This document shows positions 1-5,554 of a DNA stretch of 8,730 nucleotides, one piece after another (the stretch's first letter is position 1; every line of letters begins with the position of its first letter). The stretch spans positions 1 to 8,730 of the forward strand of contig JAICLG010000119.1 of NCBI GenBank assembly GCA_025927515.1, in the 5' to 3' direction. This DNA is from Hyphomicrobium sp. Lineage in GTDB: Bacteria; Pseudomonadota; Alphaproteobacteria; Rhizobiales; Hyphomicrobiaceae. The notes below the pieces were generated by a model. The model ran no database searches, had not been told where the DNA came from, and saw only the letters and a program-made list of their open reading frames with translations. Position numbers and translations under genes: made by a program.

Positions 1-221
1 CGGGTTTGATCATTCGACGAATTATCGATGATGGCGAACCGATCAACGCCGATGTTGCGGTGATGCCTAAGACAATCAGGCAACCGCATCTCCTCGTTCC
101 GCACAACCATGATGCAGATAATGTCGCTAGGTTTGGGCGAAAGCAGAACGCGAACATCATGAATGAAATGATGTCGGATATTGCGCTGTTCCGCGTGCCG
201 CTCCAGGCAAGCTTTACCCAA
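1..221 (-). CDS. Glycosyltransferase family 2 protein, N-terminal part (runs off left edge)
   Basis: Translating the minus strand gives an open frame from a TGA at 276-278 to the window edge. It contains VVRNEEMRLPDCLRHHRNIG followed by FAIIDNSSNDQT. This matches the start of a GT-A fold, family 2 glycosyltransferase of the Glyco_tranf_2_4 type: an RNE strand end, then the D-N-x-S-x-D nucleotide-sugar loop. Such enzymes transfer sugars from nucleotide donors, often to surface polysaccharides; the substrate cannot be told from about 73 residues. No upstream ATG lies in frame. I chose TTG at 221, giving about 40 residues before the catalytic strand. ATG at 110 would start inside the first beta strand and is unlikely. 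A strong purine tract (241-250) sits too far from the TTG but is well placed for an ATG at 238 that opens only a four-codon frame, so a frameshift or leader peptide is possible. The family call is firm; the start is not. Confidence 0.72.
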   Translation of the reverse strand, partial: MGKACLERHAEQRNIRHHFIHDVRVLLSPKPSDIICIMVVRNEEMRLPDCLRHHRNIGVDRFAIIDNSSNDQT

Positions 222-472
222 CGTTAGAATAATCGCATGCCCTCCCCCCGCGACATCTCGGGGCTTAGCCCTCGATCAACCGCGCAAAGTACGTAATAGA
301 CATAGGCTATTCGACATAACACGAGCAGCCTAGACCATCATCGTGCTGACTTTTGTCAAGAAAAAGACGTCTATGTGCGTGAACGCCGTTCGTCGGTGTT
401 GGGTTTCGCCATCAACAGGAATTTGTCCGCGATCACTCGGGAAACATTCGCGAGTGGCGGCTATCGGTGCAC

Positions 473-495
473 CATCTGCCTCGCTGTGGCAGATG
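473..495. repeat. Inverted repeat, 8-bp perfect stem with 7-nt loop
   Basis: CATCTGCC (473-480) and GGCAGATG (488-495) are perfectly complementary around a 7-base loop. There is no T-run on either side, so a classical intrinsic terminator is not supported. It may be a second element of the 3' end of the leftward phosphatase transcript or a protein-binding site. Confidence 0.4.
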
Positions 496-541
496 TCATT
501 CGCCCAACGCCGAGCCGACTCTCGAACCGCCACACGCGGAT

Positions 542-558
542 GCGGTGCTAAGCACCGC
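542..558 (-). terminator. Hairpin just after the phosphatase stop codon, possible terminator
   Basis: GCGGTGC and GCACCGC form a perfect 7-bp stem around a 3-base loop, starting 8 bases past the stop codon of the leftward phosphatase gene (stop at 567-569). Position and GC content suit transcription termination or 3'-end stabilisation. No U-tract follows on the minus strand, so a classical Rho-independent terminator is not proven. Confidence 0.35.
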
Positions 559-566
559 TCAGATGT

Positions 567-1127
567 TCAGTTGCTGATCGACTTCAACGTCCACCGCATA
601 CCATTCGATCCGAGTTCGACCATCCCGAGTGGCACGATATCAACGCGCCAGAATGAAAGTGGCGTTGCTGCGATTGCGACGACGATCGCCGCGCGGATGA
701 CGGCGGGATGAGTCACCGCCGCGATACGTCCACGCCTCTGGGCCACATCGCCGAGCCAGACCCGAACCCGTGCCAGCAGTTGCTCTACCGATTCCCCGCC
801 ATGCGGATTTGCCGATGGATCGGAGAGCCAGTGTATCATCTCCTGAGGCTCGCTCGTCTCGATATCGCTGAATGTTTGCCCTGCCCAGCGCCCGAGATCC
901 ATGTCCCGGAGTTGCGGGTCGACCTCGGCGCTAAGATTAAGCGCACCGGCTGTTTCGATCGCCCGCCTGGCTGGGCTCGTACAGACAGCAGAAAACGCCG
1001 GCAACCGTCCCACAAGCGAAGATGCGGCATGTTTGCCCTTCTCGTCGATGCTCTCGTCGAGCGGAAAAGCAGCCGCTCGTACGGCCGCGGTTGCTGCATG
1101 CGAAATGAGCGTTAGACGTGCTGACAT
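567..1127 (-). CDS. Histidine phosphatase superfamily protein with altered RHG motif
   Basis: A 186-residue protein of phosphoglycerate-mutase/CobC-like fold. The family uses a His nucleophile opened by an L-x-R-H-G-x-T motif. Here the motif is LTLISHAAT (residues 5-13): His10 is kept, but the preceding Arg is Ser9 and the following Gly is Ala11. Other hallmarks remain: SPARRAIETA (51-60, second phosphate-binding Arg), LRDMDLGRWAG (73-83, Asp75 in the acid position), HGGES (109-113) and VTHPAVIRA (138-146, second catalytic His140). Length is typical of small one-domain members. I chose ATG 1127, which puts the core strand at the N-terminus as usual; the longer in-frame ATG at 1226 would add 33 residues encoded by the opposite strand of the riboswitch. 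The gene diverges from the cobalamin riboswitch and cbtBA, suggesting a cobalamin-related role such as alpha-ribazole phosphate dephosphorylation; that is inference, and the lost Arg may mean altered or no activity. Confidence 0.8.
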   Translation of the reverse strand: MSARLTLISHAATAAVRAAAFPLDESIDEKGKHAASSLVGRLPAFSAVCTSPARRAIETAGALNLSAEVDPQLRDMDLGRWAGQTFSDIETSEPQEMIHWLSDPSANPHGGESVEQLLARVRVWLGDVAQRRGRIAAVTHPAVIRAAIVVAIAATPLSFWRVDIVPLGMVELGSNGMRWTLKSISN

Positions 1128-1143
1128 GGCCGTTTGCTTCACG

Positions 1144-1171
1144 TTGACAATTTTGCTGACCAACCTATGGT
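1144..1171 (+). promoter_or_regulatory. Candidate sigma-70 promoter for cbtBA
   Basis: TTGACA (1144-1149) matches the -35 consensus exactly and TATGGT (1166-1171) matches the -10 at four of six positions, with a 16-base spacer. The weakness is that transcription would then start near 1178, inside what may be the 5' strand of riboswitch helix P1 (GGT 1169-1171 could pair with ACC 1266-1268). Either P1 is shorter than thought or the true promoter lies further left. Confidence 0.3.
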
Positions 1172-1285
1172 GTTCGGCGCACCTCACGGGCAGGAACCCG
1201 GTGAAAATCCGGAACGGTCGCGCCACTGTGATCGGCGATGTCGATTGGTATCAGCCGTAAGTCAGACCCTCTTGTGAATGCCGCA
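1165..1285 (+). promoter_or_regulatory. Cobalamin riboswitch upstream of cbtB
   Basis: The leader carries the conserved cobalamin aptamer core in order: AGGAACCCGGTGAAAATCC (1192-1210), GGTCGCGCCACTGTGATC (1216-1233, containing the B12-box GCCACTGT) and GCCGTAAGTCAGACCC (1254-1269, the 3' conserved strand). The aptamer is compact, with little between the B12-box and the 3' strand. Known members bind cobalamin and shut off the downstream gene. About 45 bases separate the aptamer from the cbtB start, and the cbtB Shine-Dalgarno (1313-1319) lies there. I see no strong T-run terminator, so control of translation initiation is more likely than attenuation. The outer borders are approximate. Confidence 0.92.
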
Positions 1286-1312
1286 TATAGCTTGAACGGG
1301 ACGCGAAATCCC

Positions 1313-1319
1313 AAGGAGG
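1313..1319 (+). promoter_or_regulatory. Strong ribosome binding site of cbtB
   Basis: AAGGAGG is a near-perfect Shine-Dalgarno sequence 10 bases before the ATG at 1330. It is the likely element hidden by the riboswitch when cobalamin is bound. Confidence 0.75.
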
Positions 1320-1329
1320 CTCTAAGACT

Positions 1330-1539
1330 ATGTCCTACTTTGCAATTGCCCACGATAGCGTGGCAAGCCCCATCCCTCTCCGCGAAATTCTGCCCTGGGC
1401 AATCTTCGGCGGATTGCTGTTCCTGCTCGCGATGTATTTCGTCGGCGTCGAGGAAGGCGCAATGGCGATCTTCAACGGCATGTACGTGCACGAATTCGTC
1501 CACGACGGGCGCCACCTTCTCGGCTTCCCCTGCCACTAA
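1330..1539 (+). CDS. cbtB: CbtB, small subunit of a cobalt transporter
   Basis: A 69-residue membrane protein of the CbtB family, which is found beside cbtA and under cobalamin riboswitches and is thought to help take up cobalt for B12 synthesis. One hydrophobic segment spans about residues 20-40 (ILPWAIFGGLLFLLAMYFVG). The C-terminus carries the diagnostic metal-binding signature HEFVHDGRHLLGFPCH (54-69), with histidines 54, 58, 62 and 69 and Cys68 as candidate cobalt ligands. The length is normal for the family. The ATG at 1330 follows the strong AAGGAGG site. The gene is first in a two-gene unit controlled by the riboswitch; the stop codon lies 17 bases before cbtA. The cobalt assignment comes from family context; transport has not been shown here. 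Confidence 0.93.
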   Translation: MSYFAIAHDSVASPIPLREILPWAIFGGLLFLLAMYFVGVEEGAMAIFNGMYVHEFVHDGRHLLGFPCH

Positions 1540-1556
1540 CGCCTGCGGAGAGCCAC

Positions 1557-2276
1557 ATGGGACAGTTGTTAATGCGCGGCATGCTTGCCGGGCTTCTCGC
1601 CGCTTTGCTCGCGTTCAGCTTTGCAAAAGTCTACGGCGAACCACAGGTCGATCGAGCCATCACTTTTGAAGAGCACCAGCATTCACACTCCGGGAATGCC
1701 GAAGAACCCGAACTCGTCAGCCGCGAAGTCCAGGCGAGCATCGGTCTGTTCACTGGTGTCGTGGTCTTCGGAACCGCTCTCGGAGGACTTTTTGCACTTG
1801 CCTACGCCTTCGTAGGCGGTCGTCTGGTCCACTTTCCTCCGCGAACCACCGCTATCCTGATAGCGGTGCTGGGTTTCCTGGCCGTCTATATCGTTCCTTA
1901 TCTCAAGTATCCGGCCAATCCCCCCGCAGTTGGTGATCCAGATACGATAACGTATCGGACACAGCTCTTTTTCGGAATGATCGCTTTCTCTATCGCTGCA
2001 ATGGCGATCGCGATCAGCGCGGGTCGCCAGTTTGCAGACAAGCTGGGCGGCTGGAATGCGATTCTTGCGGGCGGGGCGATATACGTTGTGTTGACGGCGC
2101 TTGCCGCCTACATGCTTCCGCCTATTAACGAGGTTCCGAAAACCTTCCCCGCTGATCTCCTTTGGAACTTCCGCGTAGTGTCCTTCGGAATACAAGGAAT
2201 CCTTTGGATCGGAATTGGTCTCGTTTTTGGTCTCCTCACCGATCGGGCGCTTGGACGTAAAGCGCACCTATCTTAG
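1557..2276 (+). CDS. cbtA: CbtA, membrane subunit of a cobalt transporter
   Basis: A 239-residue polytopic inner-membrane protein of the CbtA family, the predicted permease partner of CbtB. Hydrophobic segments are visible at about 7-25, 62-86, 97-116, 133-154, 166-187 and 206-227, so about six membrane spans. A loop after the first span is histidine-rich (EEHQHSHSG, 38-46) and may capture metal. VPYLKYPANPPAVG (113-126) at the end of the third span is the characteristic family motif. GGAGAG (1546-1551) is the ribosome binding site for the ATG at 1557. The gene is cotranscribed with cbtB and shares its riboswitch; a stem-loop with a T-rich tail follows. The length is usual and no defects are seen. 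The metal is inferred to be cobalt because of the riboswitch. Confidence 0.93.
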   Translation: MGQLLMRGMLAGLLAALLAFSFAKVYGEPQVDRAITFEEHQHSHSGNAEEPELVSREVQASIGLFTGVVVFGTALGGLFALAYAFVGGRLVHFPPRTTAILIAVLGFLAVYIVPYLKYPANPPAVGDPDTITYRTQLFFGMIAFSIAAMAIAISAGRQFADKLGGWNAILAGGAIYVVLTALAAYMLPPINEVPKTFPADLLWNFRVVSFGIQGILWIGIGLVFGLLTDRALGRKAHLS

Positions 2277-2297
2277 GGCCAGAGCTATAACACACAT

Positions 2298-2339
2298 GGC
2301 GGACCGGGCCTTCGCTCGGCCGCCGCTTTATATTTCTTT
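2298..2339 (+). terminator. Rho-independent terminator of cbtBA
   Basis: GGCGG-A-CCGGG (2298-2308) pairs with CTCGGCCGCC (2315-2324): ten pairs including one G-T, one bulged A and a 6-base loop. A T-rich tail (TTTATATTTCTTT, 2327-2339) follows. It begins 22 bases after the cbtA stop and 63 before the next gene, so it should separate cbtBA from the DUF1289 gene. Confidence 0.65.
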
Positions 2340-2360
2340 CATCGCAACAAGGGATCATCT

Positions 2361-3239
2361 GTGGTGGCACGCCACTCGCCTTGCCTCGGCATTTGCCAAC
2401 TCGACGACGCAACCGGCCTCTGCGTCGGGTGCGGCCGTAGCGGCGGCGAGATCGGCGAGTGGATCTCCATGAGCGACAGCGATCGCGATCAGGTGTGGGC
2501 GAAGCTGCCGGAGCGGCGCGCAGCGCTGGCCATACGCGTGCAGTTACAGCCCTGGACGCGGAACGAACTTATTCAATGGGCAGAGCGCACGATTTCGGAC
2601 CGGCTCGGAACGTGGGTAACAGGGGCGCCGGGTGCCATCGCCGAATTTCCCTGCACGACTGATCGCAACATCGACGTCGAAACGACCCCTGACGCCATCA
2701 TCGCGCGCGCCAGCCATGTATCATTTCGCCTCCGCGTCAGCGACAAGGTTCGCGCGTTCACGTTCGCGAATGAAGGCGCTGTCGTTCTCGGCCTACCGAA
2801 AGCGCGCGCCCGTTTAAAATCGAATTCCGTCCTACAGGACCTTGGTATGGACGTCGATGCCATCGATGACAGGCACCGAGATGAGAAGCTGTTCGATCTC
2901 GGAATCGGGCGCAAAGGCAGCCGGTTCTGCATTCGAACCGCCGACATGGCATTGGCAAAAATTGTCTCCGAGCAAACCGAACGACACTGGTCCGAGGTCA
3001 TGCCCGCAATCGGCACGCAATTACGCGCTGACGCACCGACCCGCATCGTTGAATCCGCCGCAGCGCGAATCGAGGTTTTCGCCCCGATTCCGATTTCCGA
3101 GGCGGAATTTCCGTCTGGAGCCCATACCTGCTTTCTTCCCGATGATCTTAAATCTGGTGAGGAAATTTCGGCCGGCCTGGCATTGCCGGAATTCGCGCTC
3201 CCCGTCGCAATTTTCTACCCGCACACTATGCCAGCCTGA
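2361..3239 (+). CDS. DUF1289 domain protein with long uncharacterised C-terminal region
   Basis: A 292-residue, probably cytoplasmic protein; no signal peptide or membrane span is seen. The N-terminus is a DUF1289 module: SPCLGICQLDDATGLCVGCG (6-25), with Cys8, Cys12, Cys21 and Cys24 arranged as C-x3-C-x8-C-x2-C. These could bind zinc or an Fe-S cluster. A helical stretch IGEWISMSDSDRDQVWAKLP (about 31-50) completes the module. Stand-alone DUF1289 proteins are usually only 60-100 residues, so the remaining 230 or so residues form a second unit. I do not recognise it; it is mixed alpha/beta in appearance, with few cysteines and no obvious catalytic motif. The start is GTG 2361 (or GTG 2364), six bases after AAGGGA (2349-2354). 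The terminator after cbtA makes it a separate transcription unit. Function unknown. Confidence 0.85.
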   Translation: MVARHSPCLGICQLDDATGLCVGCGRSGGEIGEWISMSDSDRDQVWAKLPERRAALAIRVQLQPWTRNELIQWAERTISDRLGTWVTGAPGAIAEFPCTTDRNIDVETTPDAIIARASHVSFRLRVSDKVRAFTFANEGAVVLGLPKARARLKSNSVLQDLGMDVDAIDDRHRDEKLFDLGIGRKGSRFCIRTADMALAKIVSEQTERHWSEVMPAIGTQLRADAPTRIVESAAARIEVFAPIPISEAEFPSGAHTCFLPDDLKSGEEISAGLALPEFALPVAIFYPHTMPA

Positions 3240-3244
3240 AGTAA

Positions 3245-3257
3245 GGCCGGCGCGGCC
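3245..3257 (+). terminator. Short GC hairpin after the DUF1289 gene
   Basis: GGCCG-GCG-CGGCC forms a perfect 5-bp stem with a 3-base loop, 5 bases past the stop codon. There is no T-run, so termination is only a guess from its position. Confidence 0.25.
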
Positions 3258-3373
3258 ACTCACACCCGGCTTGTCCCCAGGTCTTGCCTCTTTTGGGACG
3301 TTCATTCTTGAGGCTGGTGATCGGCCGTAGTACGCACGTGCCGAGCCTCATCCTGAACAAAAGAGAGGATCGA

Positions 3374-3730
3374 ATGCGCAGCGCCGGTCTAAGAATCCTG
3401 TTCGTCGCAACCCTTGGCTTGATGTCTACAACAGCCTGGGCTCAAGAACCGCCGCAGCAATCGTCGTTCACGGCGCTTCTCGCAAAGGACTACGAGGTCA
3501 AAGCCGTCACGTTGGTGCCGCTCGAAGTCGCCAAGCGCGCGACGGCATCAGTCAAGACGGACACGGTCGTCGTCACATTGCAGAACAAGCAGTCGGTAGC
3601 GGTCTGCTATATCGCCTTCGCAAATTGGGCATTCATGAACCGCTCGTCGCTCGATACGCCGACGCTTTGCGAAGTTCGCGAGGGATCGGCCACGGCTGCA
3701 AATCCTCCGCCTCCAGGGACGACGCCCTAA
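3374..3730 (+). CDS. Small secreted protein of unknown function
   Basis: A 118-residue protein with a clear Sec signal peptide: positive start (MRSAGLR), hydrophobic core (about 8-19) and an AWA|Q cleavage site after residue 23. The mature part is about 95 residues, mostly beta-prone (KTDTVVVTLQNKQSVAVCYI), with two cysteines (78 and 99) that could form a disulfide in the periplasm. The tail is Pro-rich (PPPPGTTP). I chose ATG 3374, which directly starts the signal peptide and follows GAGAGGA (about 3362-3368); upstream in-frame starts would bury the signal peptide. I cannot assign a function. The overall pattern resembles short periplasmic hypothetical proteins common in Hyphomicrobiales, but no named domain is recognised. 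It stands alone, about 135 bases after the DUF1289 gene. Confidence 0.78.
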   Translation: MRSAGLRILFVATLGLMSTTAWAQEPPQQSSFTALLAKDYEVKAVTLVPLEVAKRATASVKTDTVVVTLQNKQSVAVCYIAFANWAFMNRSSLDTPTLCEVREGSATAANPPPPGTTP

Positions 3731-4206
3731 GTTAGGCCGATGCTTCCCTGAGGCGCGAGCTTCAAAATCGAGAAATGTCCCAAGCTTCAGAGGCGACAGC
3801 CGGTTGGCCAAATGATCGAGGCTGACCGCGGTGCGCATGAAGGTGCGTTTCACGCTTCAAAACCTTGCGGCTGAACGTGCCGAGCAGGACTGATATGGGA
3901 TCGAGGCTATTCATGAGCTTCCGATAAACTGGAAGCCCAAAAGCATTTATCGTAGATTACTGACAAAATGGAAGAACGGCAGAAAACGCGGCTGCCGCGG
4001 TCGCCCGGAGGCCACGGCACCCACGACGCGGGAGGCAGCTGTTAACCGCAAAAGCAGTGGACGACGTGCGGATGCTCCGTTAGCGCATTGGAATACGGTT
4101 CTATAACCCCGCGCCACGCGCCACAGTTTCATCGCCGGCGGCGGCTCAAATAATCAGGCTTTCTGGACGTCCGAGGCCACGGCTCAAACGGCAGCAGGAG
4201 AATCTC
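3731..4206. other. 476-base region with no supportable gene
   Basis: No frame here has a start codon, ribosome binding site and protein-like sequence together. Short minus-strand frames (to 3853, and 3947-4132) look like chance openings. One plus frame (3894-4106) is open for about 70 codons and reads plausibly at first (ELPINWKPKSIYRRLLTKWK) but has no ATG, GTG or TTG at its front, so it may be a gene remnant. Bases 3925-3975 are AT-richer than the surroundings and could hold the promoter for the next gene, though no convincing -35/-10 pair was found. Confidence 0.45.
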
Positions 4207-4482
4207 GTGAGAGGCACAAAACGATTGAGACGCGCACTGAGCGCCGGTTTCGTGCTCGCAGCATTATGCGTGGGAACCTCGCAGCCGGGTTTCGCCCACA
4301 GCGGGACCGCCGATGAGCAGGCCGCGTGCACTCCAGACGTCTTGAGCCTTTGTTTCTTCGAGATTCCGAACGAGGACCGCATCGTCGCTTGCCTGAATCG
4401 TAAACGCGATCGACTAAGTCCGGCCTGCCGCGCCGTAATCGATCCGCCCCGGAAATCCCAGAAAAAACGCGGCAGGCATTGA
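4207..4482 (+). CDS. Small secreted cysteine-rich protein
   Basis: A 91-residue protein. Residues 1-30 form a signal peptide: basic start (MRGTKRLRR), hydrophobic core (about 10-24) and probable cleavage after GFA. The mature part has four cysteines (41, 49, 62, 74) spaced C-x7-C-x12-C-x11-C, in a frame such as ACTPDVLSLC and IVACLNRKRDRLSPAC. This resembles one Cys-rich repeat of the GLG1/FGFR type, which occurs in many short periplasmic proteins of Hyphomicrobiales; no biochemical role is known to me. The C-terminus is strongly basic (RKSQKKRGRH). The start is GTG 4207, seven bases after CAGGAG (4195-4200). It lies upstream of hpnK on the same strand, about 90 bases away, but a functional link to hopanoids is not shown. 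Confidence 0.8.
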   Translation: MRGTKRLRRALSAGFVLAALCVGTSQPGFAHSGTADEQAACTPDVLSLCFFEIPNEDRIVACLNRKRDRLSPACRAVIDPPRKSQKKRGRH

Positions 4483-4557
4483 TATGCGGCATTGGCCTGA
4501 TGAACCCCTCGGGCTTAGAACGCGCAAGCACCGCTTTTGAAAAGTGCGACGAACGAC

Positions 4558-4562
4558 AGGAG
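4558..4562 (+). promoter_or_regulatory. Ribosome binding site that decides the hpnK start
   Basis: AGGAG lies 10 bases before the TTG at 4573. No comparable site precedes the other in-frame TTG at 4537, so the shorter protein is preferred. Confidence 0.5.
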
Positions 4563-4572
4563 CCGCGCGGCT

Positions 4573-5451
4573 TTGCAGAAGCTCATCGTAACCGCCGATG
4601 ATTTCGGCCTTTCGTTACCGCTGAACGAGGCGGTCGAAAGAGCACATCAGCACGGCATACTCACCGCCGCGAGCCTGATGACCGGAGCACCGGCGCGCGA
4701 TGACGCCGTGGAACGCGCACGCAAGCTGCCACGCTTGGGCGTTGGCCTGCACCTGACGCTCGTTGATGGTTGTCCAGTGCTGCCGCCGACCCAAGTTCCC
4801 GATCTCGTCGGGCGGGACGGGCGCTTCTCGACAGATCCGGTCAAATTCGGAACGTCGCTTTTCTTCTCGAAGGAGATGCGGCGACAGGCGGAAGCGGAAA
4901 TCGTCGCGCAATTCGAGGCGTTCCGCAACACCGGCTTGGTCATGGATCACATCAATGGCCATCAGCATTTTCATATGCACCCGGCAATATCGAAGATCAT
5001 CGCGCGGATGGCCCCCGAATTTGGACACCCGCCGGTTCGCATTCCTGTGGAGCCGGTGTTGCAGTCATATCGGGCGACAGCGGACCGCTTTCGCGACCGC
5101 CTTTCCTCCTGGATTTTTTTTCTCGCTCAAACACGGCTCCTGCGGCGGCGCGCAATCAAGGCGGGCTTGGCGGTAAACGATTATGTGTTCGGATTGAATG
5201 ACAGCGGTGCGATGGTCGAAACACGCGTCCTGCAGTTTCTTGATCGTCTCCCCCGCGGAACCAGCGAGTTCTATTTTCATCCGGCCACGGAACGATGGCC
5301 GGGCGTCGACAATCTTCCAGACCATTACAGGCCAGTGGATGAATTCGCTGCCCTGACAAGCCTCAAAGTCAAGGCGAAGGTCCAGGTGCTCGGCGTGAAG
5401 CTCATGCCCTTTCGTGAAGCCGTTGGCCGCCCCCGCAAAGCCGTTGCCTGA
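4573..5451 (+). CDS. hpnK: HpnK, hopanoid-associated YdjC/ChbG-family deacetylase
   Basis: A carbohydrate deacetylase of the YdjC/ChbG family, about 292 residues. HpnK is known to remove the acetyl group from N-acetylglucosaminyl bacteriohopanetetrol made by HpnI, giving BHT glucosamine. With the TTG 4573 start the protein begins QKLIVTADDFG, as is usual for the family. Metal-site features are visible: TADDFG (7-12, Asp10), GLHLTL (58-63, His60) and DHINGHQHFHMHP (125-137, several His), plus a late FYFHPA (His237). An alternative TTG at 4537 would add 12 residues without a good ribosome binding site. The length fits the family and all key residues seem present. It is followed after about 100 bases by hpnI on the same strand. 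Confidence 0.9.
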   Translation: MQKLIVTADDFGLSLPLNEAVERAHQHGILTAASLMTGAPARDDAVERARKLPRLGVGLHLTLVDGCPVLPPTQVPDLVGRDGRFSTDPVKFGTSLFFSKEMRRQAEAEIVAQFEAFRNTGLVMDHINGHQHFHMHPAISKIIARMAPEFGHPPVRIPVEPVLQSYRATADRFRDRLSSWIFFLAQTRLLRRRAIKAGLAVNDYVFGLNDSGAMVETRVLQFLDRLPRGTSEFYFHPATERWPGVDNLPDHYRPVDEFAALTSLKVKAKVQVLGVKLMPFREAVGRPRKAVA

Positions 5452-5472
5452 AGCGATCCAATAGGCCATCCG

Positions 5473-5506
5473 GCATGCTATTATTTAAGCTGGCCCGCAT
5501 GCTATT
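5473..5506 (+). repeat. Short direct repeat in the hpnK-hpnI gap
   Basis: GCATGCTATT occurs at 5473-5482 and again at 5497-5506, 24 bases apart start to start. A partial third copy, TGCTATTGCGG, begins near 5534. Each full copy contains the palindrome GCATGC. This may be an operator or merely a small duplication; no regulator is known. Confidence 0.35.
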
Positions 5507-5554
5507 GCCGACGCCGCCGATCGCGTGTCGGGGTGCTATTGCGGACTATTTATT

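Larger units (their letters stand above)
279..566. other. Intergenic region without a supportable gene
   Basis: This gap lies between the glycosyltransferase and the histidine phosphatase, both leftward. Open frames exist on both strands (plus 343-711, minus 330-533), but neither resembles a known family, neither has a clear ribosome binding site, and the plus frame overlaps the phosphatase end. A TTGACA on the minus strand (359-354) could be the -35 box of the glycosyltransferase promoter, but no good -10 box follows at 16-18 bases. Two short hairpins lie at 473-495 and 542-558. Confidence 0.5.

Noticed and set aside
500..558. tRNA-like piece on the minus strand (GGTTCGAGA and a 5-7-5 stem-loop)
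   Set aside because: The T-loop is not followed by C61 and its stem does not pair; the anticodon-like loop lacks U33; no acceptor stem or D arm was found.
343..711. Plus-strand open frame of 122 codons
   Set aside because: No ribosome binding site or recognisable sequence, and it overlaps the end of the better-supported phosphatase gene in antisense.
708..1115. Plus-strand open frame of 135 codons opposite the phosphatase
   Set aside because: Fully antisense to a gene with clear family motifs; its protein is Arg/Pro/Cys-rich as expected of a GC-driven shadow frame.
1128..1226. Longer N-terminus for the phosphatase from ATG 1226
   Set aside because: It would be coded by the complement of conserved riboswitch bases, and the core phosphatase strand already begins at Met of the 1127 start.
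3548..3853. Minus-strand open frame of 101 codons
   Set aside because: Half of it is antisense to the secreted protein gene, and it shows no family resemblance or ribosome binding site.
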